Positions 18,225 to 26,185 of a stretch of DNA of 64,000 nt are shown here, piece after piece. Each line of letters begins with the position of its first letter. Position 1 is the first letter of the stretch. The stretch comes from Pseudomonas sp. ISL-84 (GTDB lineage Bacteria; Bacillota; Bacilli; Bacillales; Cytobacillaceae): positions 1 to 64,000 of the forward strand of contig JAGGRA010000005.1 of the NCBI GenBank assembly GCA_018613035.1. The letters are read 5' to 3'. Position numbers and translations under genes: made by a program. The notes beneath the pieces are model-generated. The model was not told where the DNA came from, did not search any database, and was given only the letters and a program-made list of their open reading frames with translations.

Positions 18225-18379
18225 CGGCTCTGAATTATCTATTTTAGGGCCGTCTTTACAAGCTTGACAGCCAGAATTCCACCTTTAACGGCCAATTCAG
18301 CCAATGTATCGGCCAAATCTATCACTTTATCGGCCAAAAATACGATTTTAACGGCCAAAACCTGCAGTTAATCGGCCAA
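18225..18379. repeat. phased keyword array, CGGCCAA exactly every 21 nt
   Basis: CGGCCAA starts at 18289, 18310, 18331, 18352 and 18373, each exactly 21 nt apart. Diverged copies continue the register backwards at 18268 (CAGCCAG) and 18247 (GGGCCGT), and one at 18225 (CGGCTCT) is off by one. Bases between the copies differ. The array lies just beyond the pta terminator and upstream of lipL. Confidence 0.85.
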
Positions 18380-18403
18380 TGTCTCATAACAGACTTATTA
18401 TAG

Positions 18404-18431
18404 CAAAAAAGCCAGTCGCAAGGGACCGGCT
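18404..18431 (-). terminator. terminator of pta
   Basis: AGCCAGTC (18410-18417) pairs with GACCGGCT (18424-18431); six As before it give the minus-strand T-tract. Confidence 0.85.
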
Positions 18432-18443
18432 TCAAGTATGGCG

Positions 18444-19421
18444 TTATTGATTTAGAGCCTGGGCTGCAGTGATTAGTGCGAGCTTATATACGTCTTCCTC
18501 GTTGCATCCGCGGGATAGGTCATTGACCGGACGGTTTAAGCCTTGCAGAATGGGTCCAACAGCTTCAAAGTTTCCAAGACGCTGGGCAATTTTATAACCG
18601 ATATTGCCCGCTTCAAGGCTTGGGAAGATAAATACATTTGCATCCCCCTGGATCGGTGAATCCGGAGCCTTTTTCTCTGCAACAGATGGAACGAATGCCG
18701 CATCGAATTGGAATTCTCCGTCAATGATCAATAATGGGTCGCGCACTTTCGCTGCCTCAAGTGCGCCTGCAACCTTTTCTGTTTCCGGAGACTTGGCTGA
18801 TCCTTTAGTGGAAAAGCTCAGCATGGCTACACGTGGTTCAATATCGAACATTCTTGCAGTCTTTGCACTTTCAATCGCAATTTCAGCCAAGTCCTGGCTG
18901 TCAGGTGAAATATTGATCGCACAATCTGCGAAAACATATTTTTCATCCTCGCGTACCATGATAAATACACCGGAAGTTTTGCGGACGCCTTCTTTTGTTT
19001 TAATAATTTGAAGGGCCGGGCGCACCGTGTCTGCCGTAGAATGTGCCGCACCGCTCACAAGGCCGTCTGCTTTATTGGCATACACAAGCATTGTGCCGAA
19101 GTAATTTTCATCAAGAAGAATTCTCCGTGCATCTTCTTCTGTTGCTTTGCCTTTACGTCTCTCAACAAATGCCGCTACAAGCTCATCCATCATCAAAAAG
19201 CTGTTTGGATCGTAAATTTCTGCGGATTCAAGGGAAATGTCCATATCCTTTGCTTTTGCTTCGATCTCTGCAATATTTCCAACCAGGATAGGGGTGATAA
19301 TTTTTTCAGCAGCCAATCTACCTGCTGCCGCTAAAATACGCTCATCCTGCCCCTCCGGAAAAACGATTTTTAAATTTTGTCCTGAAACTTTTTCTTTTAA
19401 AACCGAGAATAAATCACTCAT
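18444..19421 (-). CDS. pta: phosphate acetyltransferase
   Basis: A 325-residue enzyme interconverting acetyl-CoA and acetyl phosphate in overflow metabolism. The segments KIVFPEGQDERIL, GAAHSTADTVRPALQ, MLSFSTKGSAKSPE and the C-terminal GLNRPVNDLSRGC are characteristic. AGGAGG precedes the ATG. A cre site about 105 nt upstream fits activation by CcpA, as known for B. subtilis pta. It is monocistronic with its own terminator. Confidence 0.96.
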   Translation of the reverse strand: MSDLFSVLKEKVSGQNLKIVFPEGQDERILAAAGRLAAEKIITPILVGNIAEIEAKAKDMDISLESAEIYDPNSFLMMDELVAAFVERRKGKATEEDARRILLDENYFGTMLVYANKADGLVSGAAHSTADTVRPALQIIKTKEGVRKTSGVFIMVREDEKYVFADCAINISPDSQDLAEIAIESAKTARMFDIEPRVAMLSFSTKGSAKSPETEKVAGALEAAKVRDPLLIIDGEFQFDAAFVPSVAEKKAPDSPIQGDANVFIFPSLEAGNIGYKIAQRLGNFEAVGPILQGLNRPVNDLSRGCNEEDVYKLALITAAQALNQ

Positions 19422-19526
19422 GTAAATTCCTCCTAAGGCATCTGATTTCCGTTCATTTAATAGAACTTACCCTATATACTCCCTTAGAATACTCTTCATG
19501 CCCAGAATTTCAAGGAGTTCAGTCAC

Positions 19527-19540
19527 TGTTAGCGTTTTCA
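19527..19540 (-). promoter_or_regulatory. cre site upstream of pta
   Basis: The minus-strand sequence TGAAAACGCTAACA fits the cre core TGNAARCGNWWNCA at every defined position. It lies 106-119 nt before the pta ATG, a spacing expected for CcpA activation. Confidence 0.6.
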
Positions 19541-19660
19541 GTTGAAATGTTTTTGTTTTCGGTAAATTTCCAATAATAAGTAACCTTCAGATGCAGCCTG
19601 TTTTATATTCATACCTTGTTTTAAGATAACCATATTAGCCTTTTTGTAAACGGCATTTTT

Positions 19661-19713
19661 GAGTACCAGGTACCTATACCAATTGATCGAAGTGGTATAG
19701 GTACCTGGTACTC
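19661..19713. repeat. perfect 21-bp inverted repeat with 11-nt loop
   Basis: Arms 19661-19681 and 19693-19713 are exact reverse complements and each carries GGTACC with the GTACCAGG core. No T-tract follows, so it is not an intrinsic terminator. It lies between divergent pta and hemQ. The core is shared with 6349-6366. Confidence 0.75.
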
Positions 19714-19811
19714 GATTAATTCCAACATTTCAAGTTTTATACACATGTTAAATGGAGAAACTATGTTATAGTAGTGATGAGAATTTTTAGTACATATTAG
19801 GAGTGATCGTA

Positions 19812-20558
19812 ATGAGTGAAGCAGCAGTAACGCTTGACGGCTGGTATTGTTTACATGACTTCCGTACAGTTGACTGGACTACTTGGAAAATGCTTTCAAG
19901 CGATGAGCGCCAAGCAGCCATCCATGAATTCATGGCCCTAGTGGACAAATGGAATACTACACAGAGCGAGAAAAATGGCAGCCATGCCCTTTATACAATT
20001 GTTGGGCAAAAAGCAGATTTTATGATGATGATTTTAAGGCCTACAATGGAAGAACTGAATAAAATTGAAAACGAATTCAACAAAACAAAATTAGCTGAAT
20101 TTACAATTCCAGCTCATTCTTATGTTTCTGTTGTTGAATTGAGCAATTACCTGCCTGCAGGTGAAGACCCTTATCAAAATCCGCAAATTTTGGCACGCCT
20201 TTATCCTGAACTGCCAAAAGCTAAACATGTTTGCTTCTATCCAATGGACAAGCGTCGTCAGGGTAATGACAACTGGTATATGCTTCCGATGGAGGAACGA
20301 CGCAATATGATGCGCAGCCATGGTATGATCGGCCGCCAATATGCAGGAAAGGTAAAGCAGATCATCACCGGTTCTGTCGGCTTTGATGATTACGAATGGG
20401 GCGTAACCCTATTCTCTGATGATGTTCTTCAATTCAAAAAGCTCGTTTATGAAATGCGCTTTGATGAAGTAAGTGCCCGCTACGGAGAATTCGGCGCTTT
20501 CTTCGTAGGAAATATCCTTAAAGAAGATAAAGTAGGAAAGTTTCTGCATGTAAACTAA
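19812..20558 (+). CDS. hemQ: coproheme decarboxylase HemQ
   Basis: The 248-residue dimeric-ferredoxin-fold enzyme performs the last step of the coproporphyrin-dependent haem pathway, decarboxylating coproheme to haem b. The chlorite-dismutase family signatures include [11 protein letters not shown] near the N-terminus and the proximal-histidine region [28 protein letters not shown] at 19803 lies in the AGGAGTGA ribosome site; the ATG at 19812 is the real start. A terminator follows at once. Confidence 0.95.
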   Translation: MSEAAVTLDGWYCLHDFRTVDWTTWKMLSSDERQAAIHEFMALVDKWNTTQSEKNGSHALYTIVGQKADFMMMILRPTMEELNKIENEFNKTKLAEFTIPAHSYVSVVELSNYLPAGEDPYQNPQILARLYPELPKAKHVCFYPMDKRRQGNDNWYMLPMEERRNMMRSHGMIGRQYAGKVKQIITGSVGFDDYEWGVTLFSDDVLQFKKLVYEMRFDEVSARYGEFGAFFVGNILKEDKVGKFLHVN

Positions 20559-20571
20559 TATGGGCTCTCAG

Positions 20572-20602
20572 AACTCTCAGCTTAGGCTGGGAGTTTTTTC
20601 TT
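20572..20602 (+). terminator. terminator of hemQ
   Basis: AACTCTCAGC (20572-20581), loop TTAG, GCTGGGAGTT (20586-20595), then a T-rich tail. Confidence 0.9.
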
Positions 20603-20611
20603 TTCTCAAGT

Positions 20612-20639
20612 CATAAAAAAACATGCCCCTACATACTAA
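20612..20639 (+). promoter_or_regulatory. SigE-type promoter of (cwlJ)-gerQ
   Basis: CATAAA (20612-20617), 14 nt, then CATACTAA (20632-20639) resembles the SigE pattern CATATT/CATACAHT. Family knowledge: cwlJ and gerQ are mother-cell SigE genes. The promoter seems kept although cwlJ is broken. Confidence 0.45.
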
Positions 20640-20722
20640 TGAAATAGTGAGTTTCTAATATAACTTCATATGCAATTCTCTTTCCCGCAGCATCAAGGCT
20701 CCGCAAAAAGAGAGGTGAAGTG

Positions 20723-21110
20723 ATGGGAGTTATCCCTTACACCGAGGAAGATGTTAAGCTTCTGGCCCGGCTCATGCGTCCTGAAGCTGAGGAAGATGTG
20801 GGGGTTAACCGTGTCCGGGTGATTGTATAGACTTCAAGGATATCCGGTCAATCAGAAGGATGGTCTTCCAGAGTCCAGGCGGGTTTTTAGCCACACAAAA
20901 AGGCTACTTCTATCAAGGTGCGCGGTAAAGTGAGCTTGATTTGGCCCGCAAAGTCATAAACGGACAGCGCCACCACCCTGCAAGCATCGCGTTATGGTTT
21001 TTCCGCCCTCAGGCAGATGCCCGGTCCAATGGTTTAACCAATGGAATCCGGCCGGTTTAAGCTTATTACTTTATAAACCAACCCCGGAGGACTGTCCGAC
21101 TGTTTATTAG
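20723..21110 (+). pseudogene. cwlJ: cwlJ, spore cortex-lytic enzyme, disrupted
   Basis: Translated pieces match CwlJ in order but in different frames. The first frame gives MGVIPYTEEDVKLLARLMRPEAE and GVNRVRV, then stops at TAG 20828. The next frame gives CIDFKDIRSIRRMVFQ and KGYFYQGAR before TAA. A third gives SELDLARKVINGQR and ALWFFRPQ. After another shift come CPVQWFNQWNP and PEDCPTVY with TAG at 21108. A stretch of about ten residues is also missing after PEAEEDVG. A good ribosome site (AGAGGTGAAG) and a SigE-like promoter remain. CwlJ is normally a cell-wall hydrolase held in the coat by GerQ; the gerQ gene next door is intact. Sequencing error is possible but unlikely given at least three frame changes plus a deletion. 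Confidence 0.85.
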
Positions 21111-21180
21111 CAAAATGAAATCTCTTTTGCTTCATTACTTAGCTTAAGATGGCTGATTTTAATTTTTAGGAGGGAAAAAA

Positions 21181-21645
21181 TTGAGTCAATCTAATTACGG
21201 TCAATACCCTTATTATGGTTACCAGCAGCCCTACACAGGGGGTGCCCCTAAGGCACAGCCCTATCAGCAGGCACAGCCGCAATTTCAGCAAATGCCGCCT
21301 GCCGGAACCGTTGCAGGCGTGAGTGCAGGCGCTGCACCAGGTCCTCAGATTCCCGGCATGCTTCCGCTTGAACAGTCCTACGTTGAAAACATTCTGCGTT
21401 TGAACAAAGGAAAGCTTGCTACTGTGTATACAACCTTTGAAAACAATACAGAGTGGAATGCAAAGATATTTAAAGGCATCATCGAAGCTGCAGGGAGGGA
21501 CCATTTAATCCTCAGTGATCCGCAAACAGGCACACGTTACCTCATTCTAATGATTTATCTGGATTATGTAACTTTTGATGAAGAAATTGAATACGAATAT
21601 CCTTTCGGCGGAGGGGCTGGAATGACCCAATACTCGCCAAGATAA
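21181..21645 (+). CDS. gerQ: spore coat protein GerQ
   Basis: The 154-residue coat protein has a Tyr/Gln/Pro-rich N-terminal half (YYGYQQPYTGG, QPYQQAQPQ) and the conserved C-terminal GerQ domain from MLPLEQSYVENILRLNKGK to DYVTFDEEIEYEYPF. In B. subtilis it is cross-linked by transglutaminase and is needed for CwlJ localisation. Translation starts at TTG (21181) behind AGGAGGG. It is transcribed behind the cwlJ remnant and followed by a strong terminator. Confidence 0.94.
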   Translation: MSQSNYGQYPYYGYQQPYTGGAPKAQPYQQAQPQFQQMPPAGTVAGVSAGAAPGPQIPGMLPLEQSYVENILRLNKGKLATVYTTFENNTEWNAKIFKGIIEAAGRDHLILSDPQTGTRYLILMIYLDYVTFDEEIEYEYPFGGGAGMTQYSPR

Positions 21646-21688
21646 AAGAAAAGGAGCTTTGACCCTATGTCAAAGCTCCTTTTCTTAT
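21646..21688. terminator. terminator of gerQ
   Basis: A 17-bp perfect stem (21646-21662 with 21670-21686) with a T-rich right arm and A-rich left arm. Confidence 0.9.
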
Positions 21689-21693
21689 TATAA

Positions 21694-21931
21694 GGCTCTC
21701 TTTTCGTATAGATTGTTGTTTTTGCTTAGAATTCTGCCCGTTGATTTCAGCACGAGGCACTTAGCGAACCACGGGGCTTCCGGAAGCCTCCTCGACGCTC
21801 TGCGTCTGCGGGGTCTCCCTTGGAACGCTAGTCCCGTAGGACGTTGAATAAGCTTCTTCGAAGGGACACCGCACGAAGAAAATGCGGCAGCATTTTCAAG
21901 GATCTCGCGCATTCCGCTCCAATCAACTCAG
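21694..21931 (-). repeat. 235-bp Bacillaceae interspersed repeat, copy A
   Basis: Read on the minus strand this begins CTGAGTTGATTGGAGCGG and ends GAAAAGAGAGCC. It aligns end to end with copy B (54272-54504), sharing the GAAAATGC...GCATTTTCTTCGTGCGGTGTC hairpin region, GAGGAGGCT and GAAATCAACGGGC/GAAAGCAACGGGC. ORFs crossing it are not conserved in frame, so it is non-coding. Confidence 0.8.
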
Positions 21932-21972
21932 TGATTAAAATTTGATAGCAACAAACTTTGCGAAAAAACGTA

Positions 21973-22344
21973 TTATAAATACTTAACTGCAGCAATGATC
22001 AGCAGTACCCACGCCGCTAAAAAGGCTACTCCGCCTAACGGGGTAATCGCTCCCAGCACGCTGATTTTTGTCAGTGTTAATACATATAAGCTTCCGGAAA
22101 AAAGGATAATGCCAATAAGCATCAGCCACCCTGACCATGATAGCAAGGCAGTCGCCGGCAGTTTTCCAAGCAGGACGCCGATAATCAGCAAGCCGGTTGC
22201 ATGGAACATTTGATAGGTTACACCTGTCTTCCATGTTTCCAAATACTTTGGCTCCACTCTGCCCTCAAGCCCATGAGCTCCAAATGCTCCCAAAGCAACT
22301 GATAAAAAAGCATTAATGGCTCCAATAATAATAAATAACTTCAT
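21973..22344 (-). CDS. ywdK: DUF423 family membrane protein
   Basis: The 123-residue protein has four transmembrane segments and the DUF423 signature LSVALGAFGAHGLEGR near the N-terminus. It resembles YwdK and sits in the B. subtilis order gerQ-ywdK-ywdI-ung. No function is established for the family. The GTGTAGGGGAAC sequence before the ATG supplies a ribosome site. It follows ywdI by about 25 nt and probably shares its transcript. Confidence 0.88.
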   Translation of the reverse strand: MKLFIIIGAINAFLSVALGAFGAHGLEGRVEPKYLETWKTGVTYQMFHATGLLIIGVLLGKLPATALLSWSGWLMLIGIILFSGSLYVLTLTKISVLGAITPLGGVAFLAAWVLLIIAAVKYL

Positions 22345-22369
22345 GTTCCCCTACACCTCTTATCCCATT

Positions 22370-22642
22370 TTAAAAGTCAAACAGTGAATCACCGTTTGCT
22401 TCATCATTCATTTTCATTTTCTTTGGCAGCAAATTCGCAGGCTGTGCAGCCGGTGCACTGTATGTATGGCTGACAGAAGCAGCAACAGAAGTGCTTCCTG
22501 TATCCGATTCTTCCAACACGATCTCGCACAAAGACTTGATCGCCTGTACCCTTTCCCTGATACGTGCTTCAGACGAGCTGTTTTTTGCTTCAAGCAATTC
22601 CTTTTCCATTTTACCCAAAAGTTTTTGAACAGAGATATTCAA
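22370..22642 (-). CDS. ywdI: YwdI family protein
   Basis: A 90-residue cytoplasmic protein with an N-terminal helical region (MNISVQKLLGKMEKELLEAK) and a low-complexity Ala/Ser/Pro segment before a conserved-looking NDEANGDSLFDF tail. It matches YwdI by N-terminal pattern and position. The frame is open further upstream, but AAAGAGGTGAAG lies directly before the TTG at 22642, which is taken as start. Function unknown. Confidence 0.75.
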   Translation of the reverse strand: MNISVQKLLGKMEKELLEAKNSSSEARIRERVQAIKSLCEIVLEESDTGSTSVAASVSHTYSAPAAQPANLLPKKMKMNDEANGDSLFDF

Positions 22643-22997
22643 ACACTTCACCTCTTTCTGCGAAAAGCGATTATTCTGCTTTCCTATTGCCATTATAGCT
22701 ATCTAGGCCATCTTCTATCTCCTGAGGCCAATTTAAAGTTTATCAGTTTTTCTTTTCGAAACGCAAACAGGGATGACCAGATGCCCTAAAAACTTCGATG
22801 GAGGGCATCAGTCTCGTTTTGAATTGGAAAGCCCTGCATCCCTTTGGATGGTTCCGATCCCAAGTGACATAAAAGTATTTGCATTTAAAACAATCTACTC
22901 GCTGTGAACTCATCTGTTTTTTTCATCCCTTTTTCATATCCAGCGGAAGGCAGGAGATATTTCGAGCACATTCTTTTATTCTCTCAAAATAAATGTA

Positions 22998-23013
22998 TGT
23001 TTCACGTGAAACA
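22998..23013. promoter_or_regulatory. parS site for ParB/Spo0J
   Basis: TGTTTCACGTGAAACA is a perfect 16-bp palindrome and matches the bacterial parS consensus TGTTNCACGTGAAACA. It marks this stretch as part of the origin-proximal chromosome domain loaded with ParB. The rest of 22643-23025 shows no gene; a small GAGGGCATC/GATGCCC hairpin lies near 22780-22810. Confidence 0.9.
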
Positions 23014-23025
23014 TGACGAATCAAA

Positions 23026-23706
23026 TCACCGATCAGGAATCTTCCAATCGATTGGTTCCTCTCCCTGTTCCCTTAGAAGTTCATTCACTTTTGAGAATGG
23101 CCTGCTGCCAAAAAAGCCTTTACGGGCCGAAAACGGGCTAGGATGTGGAGAGGTCAAGATCAAATGCTTGGAATCATCAATGAGCTTTCCCTTTTCCTGT
23201 GCTGGTTTTCCCCATAATAGAAAGATAACAGGCTTTTCCCTCTCGTTCAGCTTTTGGATGACCCGATCGGTAAACAGCTCCCATCCTTTCCCCTTATGTG
23301 AATGAGCCTTTCCTTTTCGGACTGTCAGAACTGTATTTAATAGAAGCACACCTTCTTTAGCCCATTTTAATAGGTAGCCATTGTTGGGTATATCGCAGCC
23401 CAAATCAGCCTGCATCTCTTTAAAAATGTTTTTTAAGGACGGCGGAATCTTCACATCCGGTTTCACCGAAAAGCTTAATCCGTGCGCCTGGCCAGGCCCA
23501 TGATAGGGATCCTGTCCAAGGATAACAGCCTTCACATCCTCGTAGGATGTATAATGGAGAGCATTAAATATATCCTCCTGCTTCGGGTAAACGATATGCT
23601 CCTCATATTCTTTCTTTAAAAACGCCCGCAGCTGCAAATAGTAAGGCTTCTGGAACTCTTCACCAAGAACTTTCTGCCAGTCATTATTTAAAATATCTTT
23701 CGTTAT
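23026..23706 (-). CDS. ung: uracil-DNA glycosylase, apparently non-ATG start
   Basis: The enzyme removes uracil from DNA. Motifs [13 protein letters not shown] (catalytic Asp), LLLNTVLTV and the [13 protein letters not shown] loop are intact. Homology continues upstream of any ATG, GTG or [20 protein letters not shown] is encoded in frame and matches family N-termini. The only codons available after the in-frame upstream stop are ATC, CTT and ATA. ATA at 23706 lies six bases after GGAGGGG and gives 226 residues, the usual length. Either a rare AUA start is used or ATG has mutated; an internal TTG at 23637 would remove 23 conserved residues. Confidence 0.9.
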   Translation of the reverse strand: MTKDILNNDWQKVLGEEFQKPYYLQLRAFLKKEYEEHIVYPKQEDIFNALHYTSYEDVKAVILGQDPYHGPGQAHGLSFSVKPDVKIPPSLKNIFKEMQADLGCDIPNNGYLLKWAKEGVLLLNTVLTVRKGKAHSHKGKGWELFTDRVIQKLNEREKPVIFLLWGKPAQEKGKLIDDSKHLILTSPHPSPFSARKGFFGSRPFSKVNELLREQGEEPIDWKIPDR

Positions 23707-23822
23707 AAGGATCCCCTCCCCATTTCATCTGAAAGGCTCGTGCCTCTATTTTTATATACCCCGATAGCACCCACATAAATAGTAACCTGTCACATTACTT
23801 AATCTATCATTCTTTTACCCAT

Positions 23823-23847
23823 GTTTAAAATATAGCAGAGCGGATAA
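23823..23847 (+). promoter_or_regulatory. SigB-like promoter of the general stress gene
   Basis: GTTTAA (23823-23828), 13 nt, then GGATAA (23842-23847), a partial match to GGGWAT. The downstream gene belongs to a SigB-associated family. Confidence 0.45.
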
Positions 23848-23933
23848 ATATAAAATATAACGGGCAGGATTAAGCCCTTCAAATATACAGTCTAAATCTT
23901 ATGAGTCTAAATCTTATGAGGAGGATGTTAAAT

Positions 23934-24263
23934 ATGTATAAAATCGAAGTCGTAGAGAATGGTGTACAAGCAACAGACACAATCGGAATGCTGGAGAGTC
24001 AAGGATTTAATAAAGATAACATCTATATTTTCGCCCATGACAAGGATCGTTCCGAGCACCTTTCAGATGCTACTGATACAGGTGATGTTGGCATGAAGGA
24101 GCAAGGATTATTCGATTCTGTCGGCAACGTATTTAAAAAGCGCGGCGATGAGCTTCGTTCCAAGTTCGAATCTGTCGGCTTAACAGAAACAGAAGCTGAA
24201 CAGTACGAAAAGGTACTGGATGAAGGCAAACTGGTAATTGTAGGTACAGACGAAGTTAAATAA
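23934..24263 (+). CDS. general stress protein, YflT/GsP17M-like domain
   Basis: The 109-residue protein carries the domain of general stress protein 17M: EVVENGVQATDTIGMLESQGFNKDNIYIFAHD, then a variable linker, ending KLVIVGTD. It is a soluble cytoplasmic protein of unknown mechanism. GAGGAGG lies before the ATG at 23934, which is preferred to the upstream in-frame starts. A 15-nt direct repeat (AGTCTAAATCTTATG at 23889 and 23904) precedes the ribosome site. It is divergent from ung and has a possible SigB promoter. Confidence 0.85.
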   Translation: MYKIEVVENGVQATDTIGMLESQGFNKDNIYIFAHDKDRSEHLSDATDTGDVGMKEQGLFDSVGNVFKKRGDELRSKFESVGLTETEAEQYEKVLDEGKLVIVGTDEVK

Positions 24264-24294
24264 AAAACAGGCCTTAAACCCTCAGCAAATATAA

Positions 24295-24336
24295 AAACGA
24301 GCCCGGACTATTCTCTAATAGTCCGGGCTCGTTTTT
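24295..24336. terminator. terminator between the stress gene and moeB
   Basis: An 18-bp perfect stem (24295-24312 with 24317-24334), CTCT loop, T-run on the plus strand and A-run on the other side. Confidence 0.92.
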
Positions 24337-24341
24337 TGTTT

Positions 24342-25361
24342 TTATCCCATTAGTCGCTGATAAATCGATTTTGCCTGTGTTAAATCCTTTGTTCCATGAA
24401 TAAGGGCACGTCCGTCCTTAAAAATGACGAGGCGCTGTTCTTCCATATCAGCTGACAGCAAATATGGATTGCCTTTTACCTGATAGCCAAGTGATTTCAA
24501 TTGCTGAGCCAGTTCACTCAACTGGATTTCCTGCTCTTTTGGCGGGCGGATTTGTACCGTATCCCTTCCGCATAGAACAGTAGACTTCATCATGTTTTCT
24601 GTCTGCAAATAGGGATAGGTTCTCTCTTTACCGCATGATAAACAGCCTTCATCCTTCGCCTTTGATACCTTCATGCTCGTATACTGGTTCCGCCACAAAT
24701 CAAAACTCACCATCGCGGTTCTGATCGCATCCCAATCCTCTGCCAAAATCTTCAGTGCCTCTGCAACTTGATGGGCAATGACCATTTGCACAGCTGGCGC
24801 AATGATTCCGCCCGTGTCACAGGTCATTCCCTGGATCGGTATCTTTTTTAAAAGGCAATTCAGGCAAGGAGTCCTGCCAGGAATAATGGTCAAACTCATA
24901 CCAAAGCTGCCGACACAGGCTCCGTATATCCAGGGAATCTCATATTTTTGCGAGATATCATTAATTGCCATTCTGGTTTCAAAATTATCAGTGGAATCCA
25001 GGATAAGATCTACTCCCTCAACAAGCTCTTCCAGCTTTTCAGGAGTAGCATCCCCGATCACCGGGCGTATCTCCACATCCGAGTTAATAAGCCTTAAGCG
25101 CTTCTCCGCCGCAGCCGCTTTTGGAAGTTTTTCAGCTACATCCCTTTCTGTATAAAGCTGCTGACGCTGCAGATTGCTCGCTTCCACATAATCCCGGTCA
25201 ATGATCGTCAATTTGCCGATTCCCGCCCGTGTCAACATTTCCGCATTGCCCGACCCCAGAGCACCAGCTCCGACTATCAGCACATGCTTGGAGCAGATTC
25301 TTTCCTGCCCCTCTTTTCCGATCGGCGGAAACAAGGTCTGCCGTGAATACCTTTCAGACAT
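24342..25361 (-). CDS. moeB: molybdopterin-synthase adenylyltransferase
   Basis: This 339-residue E1-like enzyme adenylates the C-terminal glycine of MoaD. The nucleotide loop GAGALGSGNAEML, the NLQRQQLY arginine segment, the DSTDNFETR motif and zinc cysteine pairs (CLNC, CLSC) are all present. An additional C-terminal domain of about 80 residues follows, as in B. subtilis MoeB. It ends a cluster with moaD and moaE; ThiF is the main alternative, but the neighbours argue for MoeB. Confidence 0.9.
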   Translation of the reverse strand: MSERYSRQTLFPPIGKEGQERICSKHVLIVGAGALGSGNAEMLTRAGIGKLTIIDRDYVEASNLQRQQLYTERDVAEKLPKAAAAEKRLRLINSDVEIRPVIGDATPEKLEELVEGVDLILDSTDNFETRMAINDISQKYEIPWIYGACVGSFGMSLTIIPGRTPCLNCLLKKIPIQGMTCDTGGIIAPAVQMVIAHQVAEALKILAEDWDAIRTAMVSFDLWRNQYTSMKVSKAKDEGCLSCGKERTYPYLQTENMMKSTVLCGRDTVQIRPPKEQEIQLSELAQQLKSLGYQVKGNPYLLSADMEEQRLVIFKDGRALIHGTKDLTQAKSIYQRLMG

Positions 25362-25390
25362 GGCTGCATCCCCTTCCTATCAAGCTTACC

Positions 25391-25621
25391 TCACCCTCCG
25401 CTTACAGGAGGTATAAATGCGACCGTATCTCCATCCTGGATCACTTCATCATCTGAAGCAAATTCTTCATTCACTGCTGCCATGACAGTGTCCAATTTCA
25501 CCGTGTATTCTTCCGACAGCAATTGCTTCAGTTCCGCAATCGTTTTTCCGCTTGCATCCATGGTCACTGACTCTTCCCCAACACGATCCCGTAAATGGGC
25601 AAAAAACATAATTTTATTCAT
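25391..25621 (-). CDS. moaD: molybdopterin synthase small subunit
   Basis: A 76-residue beta-grasp protein ending in PPVSGG; the terminal Gly-Gly is the site of thiocarboxylate formation by MoeB. It supplies sulfur to MoaE during molybdopterin assembly. Its ATG lies inside the moaE stop region (8-nt overlap), so the two subunits are translationally coupled. Confidence 0.92.
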   Translation of the reverse strand: MNKIMFFAHLRDRVGEESVTMDASGKTIAELKQLLSEEYTVKLDTVMAAVNEEFASDDEVIQDGDTVAFIPPVSGG

Positions 25622-26078
25622 TTAAATCCTTCGCCTCCGGTTTCCCTTCTGGATATGCAACTGTTTCCAGCTGATTTCCGATCCATTCTTCTCCGTCTTC
25701 CCAATGTTCCTTTTTCCAAATCGGCACGATCTCTTTGATTCTTTCGATGGCATATCGGTTTGCTTCATAGGCATCCGCACGATGGGGAGTGGAGACCGCT
25801 ATGACAACCGCAACATCTGTGATGTCCAGCTTGCCTGTACGGTGTGTGATAGCCACTTCTGCCCCATCCCAGCGCTCTTTGATTTCTTTTCCGATTTGCT
25901 CAAGCTTTTTAACTGCCATTGCTTCATACGCTTCATAAATTAAATAAAGCGTTTTTTTGCCATGTGTCAGCTCGCGGACGGTCCCAATAAAGGTTGTAAT
26001 GGCCCCTGCTTCCCGCTGCACCACTTTATCTATCACACTTTGGATATCAATTGGCTCTTTTGAAATCTCAAAATTCAT
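25614..26078 (-). CDS. moaE: molybdopterin synthase catalytic subunit
   Basis: The 154-residue large subunit converts precursor Z to molybdopterin with MoaD. Family segments include GAITTFIGTVRE, YEAYEAMA, HRTGKLDITDVAVVIAVSTPHRADAYEA and the catalytic-lysine region PIWKKEHWEDGEEW. GAGGTGATTC precedes the ATG. It overlaps moaD and follows mobA by about 100 nt. Confidence 0.93.
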   Translation of the reverse strand: MNFEISKEPIDIQSVIDKVVQREAGAITTFIGTVRELTHGKKTLYLIYEAYEAMAVKKLEQIGKEIKERWDGAEVAITHRTGKLDITDVAVVIAVSTPHRADAYEANRYAIERIKEIVPIWKKEHWEDGEEWIGNQLETVAYPEGKPEAKDLNE

Positions 26079-26185
26079 TGAATCACCTCATTATTCTATA
26101 GGAAAGCTCTTACAATCTAAAATCAGCATTTGCTCCATTTTGACATATATGCTGCCGGAAGTGAAATGACTGCCTTCCATTTATA

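Noticed and set aside
18225-18379. CRISPR-like appearance of the phased keyword arrays
   Set aside because: The repeated word is only 7-9 nt and the intervals 12-14 nt, far below CRISPR repeat and spacer lengths, and no cas gene is present.
20091-20339. Antisense frames inside hemQ and similar long frames inside other genes
   Set aside because: They overlap clearly conserved genes, have no ribosome site and encode no recognisable domain.
22689-22733. GCCAT/GCCAA repeats at 18 and 20 nt as another phased array
   Set aside because: Only three short matches with unequal spacing; chance is likely.
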